Shown: positions 25,384-38,317, numbered from the stretch's first letter. The stretch is 64,000 nt of DNA from Lota lota (GCA_026745465.1 JACYXH010000402.1:179001-243000); one strand, 5' to 3'. The notes: a model not told the origin generated them from the sequence alone. Numbers and translations: made by a program.

Positions 25384-26690
25384 TCACAGGTCTAGGACAG
25401 CTCTAGGCTTGACCTCTCTTCCTGACCTTGTGCGATATGAAGCTGGGCATGCCACTGTGTCAGTCAACAGGTCTTGTGGTGTGGCAGGTAAGCATGGTGT
25501 ATGTTGTGCTGTGTCTGTGTGTAGTCCACCCCGTTCTCTTTCAGGGGAACAGTTCATCTCGTCAGTGTGTTGTTCTTTTGTGTTCAGGAGGTGACGACGA
25601 TTGCGGCGGTACACCGCTCCTTCTGCGGTGCGAACGAGATATGAACGTTCAGTGTCAGCTGGTCGGATGACGACTGCTGGCTTCCAGTAGCCATGCTCCT
25701 GGATTCTAACTGACTCTCCGTCGTTCAGTAGTGGCAGTGGTCTGGCTGACCTGTCGTAGTATCGCTTTTGCTGTTGTTGTCTCTGTGCACGTTTTGCATA
25801 CACTTCCTTGTATCTGACGACCTCAGGTTGCAGATGCTGGTTGGTGCTGGGAAGGATTGAGCGAAGTCTGCGGCTCATCAACAGCTGGGCTGGTGATTTG
25901 AAGTTGTCAACTGGAGTGTTGCGGTATTCAAGGAGACTGAGGTAGGGGTCTCTCTTGTCTGCTTTTGCTTTGTCCATGAGCGATTTAGCGATCTGCACAG
26001 ATTTTTCAGCAAGGCCATTACTTTGAGGGTAATGTGGGCTTGTGGTGATGTGTGTGAACTCCCATGCTTTTGTGAAGGATTCAAACTCATTTGATTTGTA
26101 ACAGGGCCCATTGTCAGATATTAGAGTCTCTACAATGCCATGCCTGGCAAAGGCTGCTTTCAGCTTGTGTATCACAGCTGCAGATGTGGTGCTGTGAAGT
26201 CTGTCGAGTTCGAAATATCTGCTGTAGTAGTCCACTGTTATAATGTAGTCCTCGTTGTTCCACGTGAACAGATCTGTTGCCACGACCTGCCAGGGTCGGT
26301 CTGGGATACTGTGAGGTAACATTGGCTCTTTGGTGTTTGTGGGGGTCGTTCAAGACAGGTGGGGCATTTACCAACCATGTCCTCTATTTGTTTGCACATT
26401 CCGGGCCAAAACAAAATGTCCCGTGCTCTCTGTTTGCACTTTTCCATGCCCATGTGTCCAGCATGGATCTTTGTCAACATCTCTTCTCTGAGACTGGTAG
26501 GAATGATGATTTTCTCTCCTTTGAAAAGTATTCCGTTGATCTGTGATAGTTCGTCACGATGGTTCCAGAACTCTGAGACGCTCTGAGGGCATTTTCTCCT
26601 CTCCTCAGGCCATCCTGACTGTATGACTTTCCTCAGCTGTGTGAGTTGTGTGTCTTTTTCTGTTTCTGCTCGGATCTCCTTCAGTTTGTG
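25384..26690 (-). pseudogene. Gypsy integrase, separated by frameshifts
   Basis: Downstream of the RT frame, one frame holds the zinc-binding H2C2 region (HAGHMGMEKCKQRARDILFW and C..C motif, about 26480-26350). After a second break near 26335, another frame (26322-25384, 312 aa) holds the integrase core: VVATDLF, ISDNGPCY and PHYPQSNGLAEKSV give the D-D-E triad. The C-terminus ends near the polypurine tract. Confidence 0.85.
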
Positions 26691-29365
26691 TCACTAACTG
26701 GTAAGTTGCTGTACACAGTGTGCACCTGCATGTCCATGCCTTCACTGAGGCTGCTGTCCTTGTAGGTAAGAAACTTCCTGGAGAGTGTATCTGCGACAGG
26801 AATGTCTTTGCCTGGACGGTGAGTGATCGTGAAGTCGTATTTTTGTAGTTGAAGGATCATTCTCTGTAGCCTTTGCGGGGCTGCGGCTAACGGTTTCCTC
26901 ATGATTGACTCGAGGGGCTTGTGGTCTGATTCCACAATGACTTGTCGTCCATAGACATACTGGTGGAAACGCTTACATCCGAACAGAATGGCGTACAGCT
27001 CCTTTTCGATTTGAGCGTAGTTGATCTCACAGTCTGTGAGAGATTTGGAAGCGTAGCCGATGGGTTTTCCTTCTTGCAGTAGCACTGCCCCTAGTCCATA
27101 CTTTGACGCGTCCACCTGGAGTCTGAGCTCTTTGTTGGGGTCGTAGTAGGCAAGGATTGGTCCTGGTTCTCTCGTGATCAAGTCTTTCACTTTCTGGAAA
27201 GCGATGTCATGTTGGTTGTCCCAGAGGAACTCACTGGACTGCTTTAGCAGCTGACGCAGGGGCGCAGTAGCATTGGAGAGGCTGGGTGCGAACTTGGCTA
27301 AGTAGTTGACCATGCCAAGCACTGTTTCCAGCTCTGTGCGGTTCTTTGGTGGCTCCATTTCCTTTATGGCTAAGATCTTCTGCGGATCTGGCTTGATTCC
27401 ATTCGCTGTGAGAAGATGTCCGAAGTAGCTGACCTCTGTAGCGCCGACTGTGCTCTTCTCGGGGTTGAGCCGGACTCCTCTCTCGCGGGACCTTTGCAGC
27501 ATCGCGTTGAGGTTTCTGTCGTGTTCCTCTTTGGTTCGACCATAGACGAGGATGTCGTCCACAATCGCCACGACTCCGTCGAGGCCTTCGTACACCTCGT
27601 TGATCTTCCGCTGAAACTCGTCTTGGGCTGAGATAATCCCAAAAGGCAGGCGACGGAACCTGTAGCGTCCAAACGGTGTGTTGAACGTTGTGAGTTTAGA
27701 TGATTCTTCTGTGAGCTTGATAGCCCAGTAGCCTGATCTGGCGTCCATGACACTGAAGTAGCATGCGCCCGCTAGCTTGTGTGTGATGCCATCTAGCGTC
27801 GGTAAGGGGTAATGGGGGCGTTTGATAGCCTTGTTCAAGTCTCTTGGGTCGAGACATACCCTGAGCTTGCCTGTGCGTGGTTTTTCCACCACCACTAACG
27901 CGTTGACCCAATCCGTCGGTTCTGTAACCTTGGTGATGATGTCAGATTGGTCCATGCTCTCCAACTCTTTCTTCAGACGGGCGCGGAGAGCAAGTGGAAT
28001 CTTTCTCGGTGGGTAGACCACAGGGGTTGCGTCTGGGTCAAGGTGAATGGTACATTCTCCTGGGAATAGTCCTATTCCTGTAAAAACATCAGCAAACTCC
28101 TCCATGACGTTCTCTATTTCTACTGGTGCTGTCACTGATAAAACTAGCTTGATAAGGTCCATGTCTAAACATGCTTTAAGACCTAGCACTGCAGGTGCTC
28201 GAGTGTCGACAACGTAAAATTCCAACATCATGTCCCTTTCCTTGTATTTGCATTGGAGAGTGCATGTGCCTTTTACTGGGAGCTGTTCACCACCATAACC
28301 AGTCAGTCTGCGCGTGGTGGGCTGTAGCTCACACTCAGATGTCAAGCTTCTGTACTTACTCAGAGGAATTATGTTTACTTGTGCACCAGTGTCTAGTTTG
28401 AATTTTAGCTCTGTGCCTTGTCGTCCTATCTCAATGTCAGCAAAGGCTTGCTCTGTCTCTGATATTTGACGTTTCTGTGTCACTGAATCAATAAACAGTT
28501 CATCAGCATTTGACTCTTTGATTGACATTTCGTCTTCACTCACTGCATGTACTGTTTTTCCACGGTAAACTCTGCACACTTTTGCAAAGTGATTCCATTT
28601 TCCACATTTAGTACACTGTTTGCCTTTAGCTGGGCAATTCCCCTGTTCGCCATGCACTTTGTATCCACAATATCCACATGTTTTGGGGCGTTTGGAGTCT
28701 GTGTCGCTTTGTCTTGGAGTTCTGTCTGTCTCCGTTCTGAAACATGCTCTCTGGGCACTGGAGGTGTGCTTTGATGTCTGCCTGACTGCGTGCACTGCTT
28801 GTTCACGTGATGCGCACGTGCTGCCGCCTGAAATGGTTTTCATCTGAACCTGTGCTAGCTCGTGAGATCTGGCTATGTCGATAGCTTTGTCTAGCGTTAG
28901 CTCTGATCCGACATTCAAAAGTTTCTCTCTCACTCGCGGTGAGTGTATTCCAAATACAATACGGTCCCTGACCATCTCATCCTTGTTTGCATAATCACAG
29001 TCTTTCACAAGCAGACGCAGCTCAGTGACAAACTGTTCAAACGATTCGCTAGCGCCTTGTACCTTCTCATGGAATTTGTACCTAGCGAAAATTGTATTGG
29101 TCTTTGGCACAACATATGCTCCAAAACGATCGTAGTACGTTGTCAGTACCTTTGATTCAGCCTCGGTAAGTGTCCATGTGTTGTAAATGTCTCTCCCGTG
29201 TTCACCGATCCAGAGGAGCAGGTAGCTGCACTTTTCCTCTTCTCCTCTTTCCTTCAGAGGACCCGTGAACATCAGCTCCACATGCTGTTTGAACTTACGC
29301 CATGCATCGGGTAAATTCGTAGACCCCCAATCCATTCGAGGTGAAGGAACTCCAGCAAAATCCAT
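26681..29365 (-). pseudogene. Gypsy gag-protease-RT-RNase H polyprotein
   Basis: The 894-residue frame starts with ATG at 29365. It contains a gag region, a CCHC zinc knuckle (CTKCGKWNHFAKVC), an aspartic protease site (KLDTGAQVNIIP), reverse transcriptase with VVDDILV-type active site (AIVDDILVYG) and RNase H (LQVDASKYGLGAVLLQ, DHKPLE). It stops soon after RNase H at TGA near 26690, where the neighbouring frame continues the expected spacer to the integrase. So gag through RNase H is intact but cut off from integrase by a single frame break. Confidence 0.9.
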
Positions 29366-29383
29366 CTTTCAGTCCTTTTACTC

Positions 29384-29557
29384 TGTCTTGTTTTGTATAC
29401 TTTACACAAATAGTAAAATGCAGGACGACAGGATATTTAGAAACGTAGCTCTTTATTAGCTAGCTGTTACTTGGATGGCCCTCACGACCTGGGTGGTCTT
29501 AACCAAAACCTTAACCTCCAATCACAATTCAGTATGTTGATACATATGAATATTACA
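29384..29557 (-). repeat. Gypsy 5' LTR (174 bp)
   Basis: It shares both ends with the 217-bp LTR. It differs by a deletion after ACTTGGATG and by altered sequence around TTAACCAAAACC. Differences between LTRs indicate time or gene conversion since insertion. Confidence 0.9.
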
Positions 29558-30284
29558 CGGATATCCATTTGTCTTAGCTTTTTATTCGAGCCAACCACCA
29601 GTTATTCTATTTGCTACAACAATATCCTTCATTGCTCTAACACATGCGTTTGGTTAATCTGATTTACACCTGCCCCTAATGAGAACTCTCTAAAACAATA
29701 GTTTGTCTAAAAGGCCCTGCACAGTGTTGGTCGGGGATATAGTAATCGTCATTATAAGATAAAAGCTATATACAAACGATATCAACATTGTTTATATATT
29801 TATAATATAACGTAATATATAATATACAAATAATAATTGAATATTGTCGAACTAAGGGAACTACTTTTCTCAGCGAAGCACCACATCGACTTGGCGCTGT
29901 GGTGTTTACCCACTACTGGTCAGCGGCGCAATGGTTTAGTAGTGCAGACCAGGTGAGTCCCGCTCATTTCCAATGTTGAACGTGTGTAGTTTGGATATAA
30001 AGACATGGAACACGCGTACGCCATTATCAAACAATGCTTATTGCGTTTATAACACTGCTTTGGAGTTCGCATATGCTTTCCTGTTGTTGCTAGCAAGCCA
30101 CATGCTGTTAGCTGTCAGCGTCATACAACGTTTTGGGTCAACAGCACGAGTATTTTCATTAAAGAAACGACGTTATTGTAAAAACAAGTGCACACCTCTC
30201 CATCTCCTACTCTTTGTCATTAAAAAGGCCAATTTAAACATGGTCATCACGCTGACTAACAAAGTGGGTCTCTGGCCACGCATG
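29558..30284. repeat. Older repeat, right half, then unannotated DNA
   Basis: The segment 29558-29660 continues the older repeat (GGATATCCATTTGTCTTAGC, then GAGCCAACCACCAG), as shown by the uninterrupted copy near 49.7 kb. The rest, AT-rich around 29760-29840, holds no recognised gene. A diverged unit of the next minisatellite appears near 30194. Confidence 0.6.
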
Positions 30285-31128
30285 ATTACAACTTTCCTCT
30301 CTACTTTTGAAGTAGTTTCTACACTAGATATCTGGTGAGGATGAGTCTCCATCTCCTCCTCTTTGTCATTAAAAAGGCTTTCCTCTGTACTTTGAAGAAG
30401 TTTCTACACACTAGATATCTGGTGAGGATGAGTCTCCATCTCCTCCTCTTTGTCATTAAAAAGGCTTTCCTTTGTACTTTGAAGAAGTTTCTACACACTA
30501 GATATCTGGTGAGGATGAGTCTCCATGTCCTCCTCTTTGTCATTAAAAAGGCTTTCCTCTGTACTTTGAAGTAGTTTCTACACACTAGATATCTGGTGAG
30601 GATGAGTCTCCATCTCCTCCTCTTTGTCATTAAAAAGGCTTTCCTCTGTACTTTGAAGAAGGTTCTACACACTAGATATCTGTTGAGGATGAGTCTCCAT
30701 CTCCTCCTCTTTGTCATTTAAAAGGCTTTCCTTTGTACTTTTGAAAAGGTTTCTACACACTAGATATCTGGTGAGGATTAGTCTCCATCTCCTCCTCTTT
30801 GTCATTAAAAAGGCTTTCCTCTCTACTTTTGAACAAGTTTCTACACACTAGATATCTGGTGAGGATGAGTCTCCATCTCCTCCTCTTTGTCATTAAAAAG
30901 GCTTTCCTCTCTACTTTTGAACAAGTTTCTACACACTAGATATCTGGTGAGGATGAGTCTCCATCTCCTCCTCTTTGTCATTAAAAAGGCTTTCCTCTGT
31001 ACTTTTGAAAAGGTTTCTACACACTAGATATCTGGTGAGGATGAGTCTCCATCTCCTCCTCTTTGTCATTAAAAAGGCTTTCCTTTGTACTTTTGAATTA
31101 GTTTCTACACACTAGATATCTGGTGAGG
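30285..31128. repeat. Minisatellite, unit about 87 bp
   Basis: About ten copies of a unit containing TCTCCATCTCCTCCTCTTTG, TCATTAAAAAGGC and CACACTAGATATCTGGTGAG run head to tail up to the start codon of the next gene. Copies differ by few bases, suggesting recent expansion. The repeated minus frame it keeps open is not evidence of a gene. Confidence 0.9.
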
Positions 31129-31478
31129 ATGGGTCGGCCAGGCACGAGGCGTCTCATGGAGGGAGATGCGTTCACCTTGTTCTGCTGGCTGCTGCTGCTG
31201 CTGGGTCTGTCCGCCAACGGAGAAGGTACGTAGACGGTGTTTCACTGACGGTGGCCCCCCCTGTTGAAACGTGTCTTCTGGTGAACGTGTGATCATCAGC
31301 TGAGGTTGGATGAAGGCTGTGATGGCCTTCCGTTAGTTAATGGTGTCCAGTAGGCATGGAAACCTCCATGCAGGGCATGCCACTGGATTTCCATCATGTC
31401 TTAACAGGGATGTTCTTATGACTGCTGCCTATCTAGGATAGGTATCTAGGATAGGCAGCAGTCATAAGCAGTCATAAC

Positions 31479-31566
<88 letters not shown>

Positions 31567-32125
31567 CCAGTCTGTAGCCCCAGCATCGACATCAACACCA
31601 GGAACTACATCAGCGAGTTCCAGCGGCTGGAGAACTGCACGGTGGTGGAAGGCCACCTCCAGATCATGTTCATCAGCAGCAGTGCCAACCAGGAGCTGCT
31701 GCGCTTGCTCAGCTTCCCCAAGCTGACTGTGATCACAGACTACCTGATGCTGTTCCAGTTCTCCGGCCTACACAGCCTCAGCACGCTGTTCCCCAACCTC
31801 AGCGTCATCCGTGGCCGCAACCTCATCTTCAACCACGCCCTGGTGATCTTGGAGATGCCTGACCTGAAGGACGTGGGCCTGTACAGCCTGAAGAACATCA
31901 CGCGAGGGGCCGTCTGCATCAAAAATAACCTTGAGCTGTGCTACGTGGACACGGTGGACTGGTCGCTCATCATGGACACGGACTTCAACAGCTATATCAG
32001 CGCGAACAAGCAGGAGTGCAGTGATGTGTGCCCGGGCGTCGTGGAGAACCGCCCCCAGTGTGGACGCACCATGTTCAACCACAACGACAACTACCGCTGC
32101 TGGAGCTCCAGCCACTGCCAGACAG
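31129..32125 (+). CDS. insr-like (partial): Signal-peptide exon plus insulin-receptor-family L1 exon
   Basis: Exon 1 (31129-31225; alternative ATG at 31156) encodes a leader with a Leu-rich core (LFCWLLLLLGLSA) and ends GAAG/GTACGT in phase 1. Exon 2 (31571-32125, 555 bp, phase 1 at both ends) begins VCSPSIDINTRNY and shows ENCTVVEGHLQI, FPKLTVITDYLMLFQF, LFPNLSVIRG, ALVILEMPDLKDVGLY, NITRGAVCI, CYVDTVDWS and a final RCWSSSHCQT. This is the L1 ligand-binding domain of insulin/IGF-1 receptors, encoded there by one exon of about 550 bp. No cysteine-rich, L2, fibronectin or kinase exon follows. The next exons on the strand are MCAM-like and fit the phase. It may therefore be the 5' part of a chimeric gene or a stranded partial duplication. 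Confidence 0.85.
31479..31566. repeat. TC microsatellite at the L1 exon acceptor
   Basis: A nearly pure TC tract runs into the CACCAG acceptor at 31570, providing a very long polypyrimidine tract. Confidence 0.95.
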
Positions 32126-32131
32126 GTAAGG

Positions 32132-32450
32132 CTGCACATCTTCTTCCCTGGTTGTGTTGAAGCACATCTTCTTCCCTTGTTGGTCGTGTTGAAGCACATC
32201 TTCTTCCCTTGTTGGTCGTGTTGAAGCACATCTTCTTCCCTTGTTGGTTGTGTTGAAGCACATCTTCTTCCCTTGTTGGTTGTGTTGAAGCACATCTTCT
32301 TCCCTTGTTGGTTGTGTTGAAGCACATCTTCTTCCCTTGTTGGTTGTGTTGAAGCACATCATCTTCCCTTGTTGGTTGTGTTGAAGCACATCTTCTTCCC
32401 TTGTTGGTTGTGTTGAAGCACATCTTCTTCCCCCGTTGGTTGTGTTGGAA
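32132..32450. repeat. Minisatellite, unit about 31 bp, in intron
   Basis: About ten copies of a unit containing GTGTTGAAGCACATCTTCTT and CCCTTGTTGGTT begin just after the donor of the L1 exon. TG/CA tracts follow up to the next exon. Confidence 0.9.
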
Positions 32451-32654
32451 ATACAACCACCTGGTCATTTTCTGGGGATGACCAGGTACACACACATACA
32501 CGTGCATGACATACAATACACACACACACGTGCATGATATATAACACAATACACACCTTCTGGGGATGACCAGGTACACACACTATATACTCACACTACA
32601 CACTATATACTACACACTCACACTACACAAGAGAAGAAGAACACTGAACACGAT

Positions 32655-32690
<36 letters not shown>

Positions 32691-32696
32691 CCACAG

Positions 32697-35600
32697 TGTG
32701 GGCTAAAGTGGAGCTGACTATGAATGACACTGTGGAGGTGTATAAGGATGACACGGTCCAGATCCCCTGCCATTACAACTTCACTGACAATGCCAAGCCC
32801 AGCCTGTTCATGATCCAGTGGATGGTGGTGAGTACGGCCAAGAGCCAAAACCCCACTCTGGCTCTTGTGTTGTAGTTTTTCCCCTTCTGTGATCTCTCAC
32901 ACATAATTTATTTTCATTCTATTTAATCTCTTTTCAATTTCATTTGTACTTCTCTTTACCTGAATCTGGAGTGATGGAGAGAGTGGAGGACAGGATGAAG
33001 GAGAGTAGAGGACAGGGTGAAGGAGAGTGGAGGACAGGGTGAAGGAGAGTAGAGGACAGGGTGAAGGAGAGTAGAGGGCAGGATGAAGGAGAGTAGAGAA
33101 CAAGGGTGAAGGAGAGTAGAGGACAGGGTGAAGGAGAGTAGAGGACAGGGTGAAGGAGAGTAGAGGACAGGGTGAAGGAGAGTAGAGGACAGGGTGAAGG
33201 AGAGAGTACAGGGTGAAGGAGAGTAGAGGACAGGATGAAGGAGAGTAGAGGACAGGGTGAAGGAGAGTAGAGGACAGGGTGAAGGAGAGTAGAGGACAGG
33301 GTGAAGGAGAGTAGAGGACAGGGTGAAGGAGAGTAGAGGACAGGGTGAAGGAGAGAGTACAGGGTGAAGGAGAGTAGAGGACAGGATGAAGGAGAGTAGA
33401 GGACAGGGTGAAGGAGAGTAGAGGACAGGGTGAAGGAGAGTAGAGGACAGGGTGAAGGAGAGTAGAGGACAGGGTGAAGGAGAGTAGAGGACAGGGTGAA
33501 GGAGAGTAGAGGACAGGGTGAAGGAGAGTAGAGGACAGGGTGAAGGAGAGTAGAGGACAGGGTGAAGGAGAGTAGAGGACAGGATGAAGGAGAGTAGAGG
33601 ACAGGATGAACGGTGGCTTCCTTGTTTTCCCGCCCCAGAAATCGACCAATAGCAGCCAACGCATCTTCCATGGCAACAACGACCAGCATATGGTGGACAG
33701 GAACACAGAGTACAGCGAGCGCTTCCAGGTCACCTCGGACCAGCAGGGCTCCGTACTCACACTGCGGGACGTCCGCCTGTCTGACGAGCGCCTGTTCGTC
33801 TGCCAGGTGAACGGCCTGGGGTCAGGGAGCGCCGAGGGCAGGACCCTCCTCCGGGTGTTTGGTGAGTAGGGGTCTGGAGGCACGCCCACACAGGGAACCA
33901 GAACGCCCTATGCGAAGGACGATATCACCACCTTGACGAGCAAAGAAATCCAGTTTTTCATTCCCCTGCGCTTTTGTGATTTTTATCCAGCAATTTGGGT
34001 ATCTTTGGTCGCATCCATGTTGCTGAGCAAACCATTACTTTAGAGACGATCTTCTGTACGGCCTTACTTAGGAGAAAGAAGGAACACGTTTGCAGATGTA
34101 CTTATACTTGCCGAATGGACAGAAATGGTTGTTAGGTGTTGTGCTACAAATGTGGTTGACATGCTATGATTCAGTTATTACAATCTGTTATTACAATCTG
34201 AGGCAATATGTCCTCTTCAGAAAAAGTTCAAATGTGAGCAGATGTTTTCATCCTTAGCTGAATGGTTTTCTCCCACTCTAGCTCCACCACTGCCCCCAGT
34301 GATTGAGGGGGTCCTTACTGGAATATCTGTGACCAATGAGACCTTGTCTAAGGTGGGTTTATGTCCGCTCAGCCCAAAAGTCAGTTCCTGCCACAGCGAG
34401 GGCTAATGTTGTGATATGACCTTCTACAGGGATCCGCTATCACCACCAGTAATCTTCTGCTTTTCCCCAGCTCTCAATATCCATAGTGACATAAATGAAC
34501 CAAATGACTTCCTGAAGTATTCATAACCGAACCTAGAGCTACTTATTTAATATGGCGCTTACTGCGGTCCGATTGTAGCTGGTGGTTTCTGTGTTGTACC
34601 ACAGAGAGAGCTCTTAATACATTTTAGAAAGCTATTTTGAGTTTCATGAGCATTTCGTATGAGCGGTTGTGGTATCGCACGGCGGTGAAGACTCTCTCCT
34701 TGTGAAACCGGTTTCAGGTGGCCTCGTGCGAGGCGAGGGGCTTCCCCAAGCCCAACATTACCTGGTACCGGAACCACCTTCCCCTGGTGCCCGCTCAAGG
34801 ACGTGAGTTCTCTGGGCTAGTAGAACTCCTTCCCTGAGGATTTCTTTTCAAAACTGTTGAACTTGGCAAGGCTAGGCTAAGATAAATGTAATCTTTAAAT
34901 GGCGTGACATGATTTTATATATTTTGGAATTGATGTTGTAATATATAATCAGAAACTACAATGTGTCTTAACACAGTGGGCATTATCTTGTTATTTATAA
35001 CTGAAAAGTTGCAAGCATATTGATTTGTTATTAGAATGTCCACATAAACAAACAGATGTGACATGTCCAATGAGACGGCTGTCATGAATGGGGGGGGGGG
35101 GGGGGTAATCACAGGCACTGAGTCACAAGCTGAGATATGCAGAGACGCCATTTAGGAGGATATTCTCCAGGAAGGGGCAGGTAGTGGAGAGGTAGATCAA
35201 CAATGAAGACGTTGGGAGGTTCCTATGATGAAAGGGTTGTCATGGGATGATGTGCCCCCCTGCCCCAGACGTGAACATGGTGACCCTGGCGACCCAGGAG
35301 CCGGAGGGGTTCTTCGCGGTGCAGAGTGAGCTGCAGTACAAGGTGGTGAAGGAGGACCAGGACGCACGGTTCACCTGCGAGGTCAGCTACTTGGTCCCCG
35401 GGGCCGTGAGGACGGCCAAGTCCAGGGACATCAACATCACCGTCCACTGTGAGAGCAGTAGGAGGATTAGAAGCCCTTTGGATGGACCTTTAGAAGGGTT
35501 AAGTTTGAATGGAAAATGTGGAAGGTTTCTTTGCACTTTTTCAGCATACAAATTGGGTTCAGTTTGTGTTTTCAGTGCCGTTATTTAAAGGACACTTTAG

Positions 35601-35773
35601 TGACAATTACATACAATTACAAGTGTTTTGTGAGACCATTTACCAAACACAATACAAATAGAATTTTAGATATTCTTGGTTAAATTGAAGTCCATTTTGT
35701 AGACCGTGACATGCACTGGCAAAAAAGCATTAAAAAACAACTTGACCCATAAAGTGACTTTACAAGCCCTCTG

Positions 35774-35819
<46 letters not shown>

Positions 35820-38274
35820 AGACCCCGCCACCATGGTGGAGCTGTTTAAGGAATCTCCGCCAGGTCTGGTGAAAGAGGGGGACACTGTTGAGCTTCGTTG
35901 CCATGGCGACGCCAACCCCCCTCCGTCCTTTATCTTCAACAGAGAACAAGTAAGAATGGAATGGCCCTAACCCCTGTCTCTCTCTCTCACCCCCTCCCAC
36001 GAAGAGAGAATGGCCCACTAACAGGGGACATGGGAATGTTTCTGATTGGCCCCGGCGGTAGACAGGGAGTGGAGGGTCCACGAGAAAGAGCTGGCAGCCG
36101 GGCCCCTGACCCCGCAGCTCCAGGCTGGGTGCCATGCCCTCTCAGGGCCCGGATATCACACTGACAAGGCTTACAGAGGAACTCTGTTCCCACACACATG
36201 TTTTATTTATTTATTGAAATGAAAGTGACTGACCTTCAAAATGTCTGAGCATGCGTGAGATACATACAGGCTTAGCTCTAATCGTGTGCTCAAGAAAATA
36301 CACACTACATCATCTGTGAATGTGTGTCTGTGTGTGTGTGTGTGTGTTGTGCCAGGAGCCAGAGGTGGACCTGGGTTCTAGTGGGGACATTCTGGTCCTG
36401 TCCGGGGTGACACGGAGAGACAGCGGAGTCTACCAGTGTCGTCCTCCGGCCAGCCAATCACGTGCCAGAGTCATGGGAGACATGCGGCTGACTGTGCATT
36501 GTAAGAGTTTGAATACACACACACTGACCTATACATAATACCTCTATAGTATAACATTTACTGTGTGACGAGTAATACATCCTGTAGTGGCACGTACCTC
36601 GTTGCTTATAATTCTTCTTTGCCACTTTTTGAAGTCAGTCTATACTTTTAAATGTTTACTTCTTAAACACAAAACGTATACATGGTAAGCACGGTCAAAG
36701 AACTGTGTTGCTTCCACGTCTCTAACTTCACACTAAAACTAACTACGTCCTTATTTGGCTCTTACACATCCTATTCTATCTCACCTATCGTTGGGTTGGT
36801 TTAGTTTGAACCAGTGGCTCATTTGTAGTCACAATGTTACACGTTCACTCTGAGTGGTGTGGGAGAGTGGTGTAACGTAAGGGGTTTAGGAGCGGACCAA
36901 AATGTGTCACCAAACGGAGTTGCGTCAATGTTTGCTACTAAAACGTATCAAACTCATCAAGTGTGTGGATGTGTAACTCTCTTCGGGTCATCGACCAGGT
37001 CCTGCCGTGTAGTTCTGGGCTGATCACTCACCTTCCTCATGATCATTGATGCCCCACGAGGTGAGATCTTGCATGGTGTCCCAGACCGAGAGATTGACCG
37101 TCATCTTGAACTTCTTCCATTTTCTAATAATTGCGCCAACAGTTGTTGCGTTCTCACCAAGCTGCTTGCCTATTGTCCTGTAGCCCATCCCAGCCTTGTG
37201 CAAGTCTACAATTTTATCCCTGATGTCCTTACACAGCTCTCTGGTCTTGGCCATTGTGGAGAGGTTGGAGTCTGTTTGATTGAGTGTGTGGACAGGTGTC
37301 TTTTATACAGGTAGAGTTCAAACAAGTACAGTTAATACAGGTAATGAGTGGAGAACAGGATGGCTTCTTAAAGAAAAACTAACCGGTCTGTGAGAGCCGG
37401 AATTCTTACTGGTTGGTAGGTGATCAAATACTTATGTCATGCAATAAAATGCAAATAACTACTTAAAAATCATACCATGTGATTTTCTGGATTTTTGTTT
37501 AAGATTCCGTCTCTCACAGTTGAAGTGTACCTATGATAGAAATTACAGACTTCTACATGCTTTGTAAGTGGGCAAACCTGCAAAATCGGCAGTGTATCAA
37601 ATACTCTGTATAATATACCCACTGTATAATACCTCTATAGTATAACATTTACTGTGTGACGAGTAATACATCCTGTAGTGGCACGTACCTCGTTGCTTAT
37701 AATTCTTCTTTGCCACTTTTTGAAGTCAGTCTATACTTTTAAATGTTTACTTCTTAAACACAAAACGTATACATGGTAAGCACGGTCAAAGAACTGTGTT
37801 GCTTCCACGTCTCTAACTTCACACTAAAAACTAACTACGTCCTTATTTGGCTCTTACACATCCTATTCTTTCTCACCTATCGTTGGGTTGGTTTAGTTTG
37901 AACCAGTGGCTCATTTGTAGTCACAATGTTACACGTTCACTCTGAGTGGTGTGGGAGAGTGGTGTAACGTAAGGGGTTTAGGAGCGGACCAAAATGTGTC
38001 ACCAAACGGAGTTGCGTCAATGTTTGCTACTAAAACGTATCAAACTCATCAAGTGTGTGGATGTGTAACTACAAATGCAGTCTTGTTGATGCATGTTATA
38101 GCCTGTGAAGCTGCCTCGAGTCAATGTTATTCCCGCCCACATACGCCCAAAGGAACCCAGCTAGGGAGGTAACACACCTGCGTTCACAACAAACTCCCCA
38201 AACCAGCTAGGTGGGAAAGCTTCGATAGTCATGCTTAAGTTTCTTTCTCATGCCCTTTCTCATGGCCTGTTATT

Positions 38275-38317
<43 letters not shown>

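Larger units (their letters stand above)
24949..29557 (-). mobile_element. Complete Gypsy-type LTR retrotransposon, inactivated
   Basis: The element lies on the minus strand between two LTRs and is flanked by identical CGGAT (24944-24948 and 29558-29562). A purine-rich AACAAGGGAGA tract at 25166-25176, adjacent to the 3' LTR, fits the polypurine tract. Order gag, protease, RT, RNase H, integrase identifies the Gypsy (Ty3/metavirus-type) group. The 5' LTR has lost about 45 bp relative to the 3' LTR. Two frame breaks interrupt pol, so the copy is not autonomous. Only 18 nt separate the 5' LTR from the gag ATG, unusually short for a primer-binding leader. Confidence 0.9.
33862..38317. repeat. 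Microsatellites in MCAM-like introns
   Basis: TG tracts lie immediately before the acceptors at about 35778-35817, 36326-36347 and 38277-38314, and a G run near 35091. Three of the Ig exons thus have their acceptor directly after a (TG)n tract. Confidence 0.85.

Noticed and set aside
30319..30717. 132-residue repetitive minus-strand frame
   Set aside because: It is simply the 87-bp minisatellite read in an open frame; repeats keep frames open without selection.
30285..31128. CRISPR-like array
   Set aside because: Units are contiguous head-to-tail copies of about 87 bp without unique spacers, in a eukaryotic genome; it is a minisatellite.
32897..33889. Long Ser/Pro/Leu-rich minus frames
   Set aside because: They translate the 22-bp minisatellite and overlap a clear + strand Ig exon.
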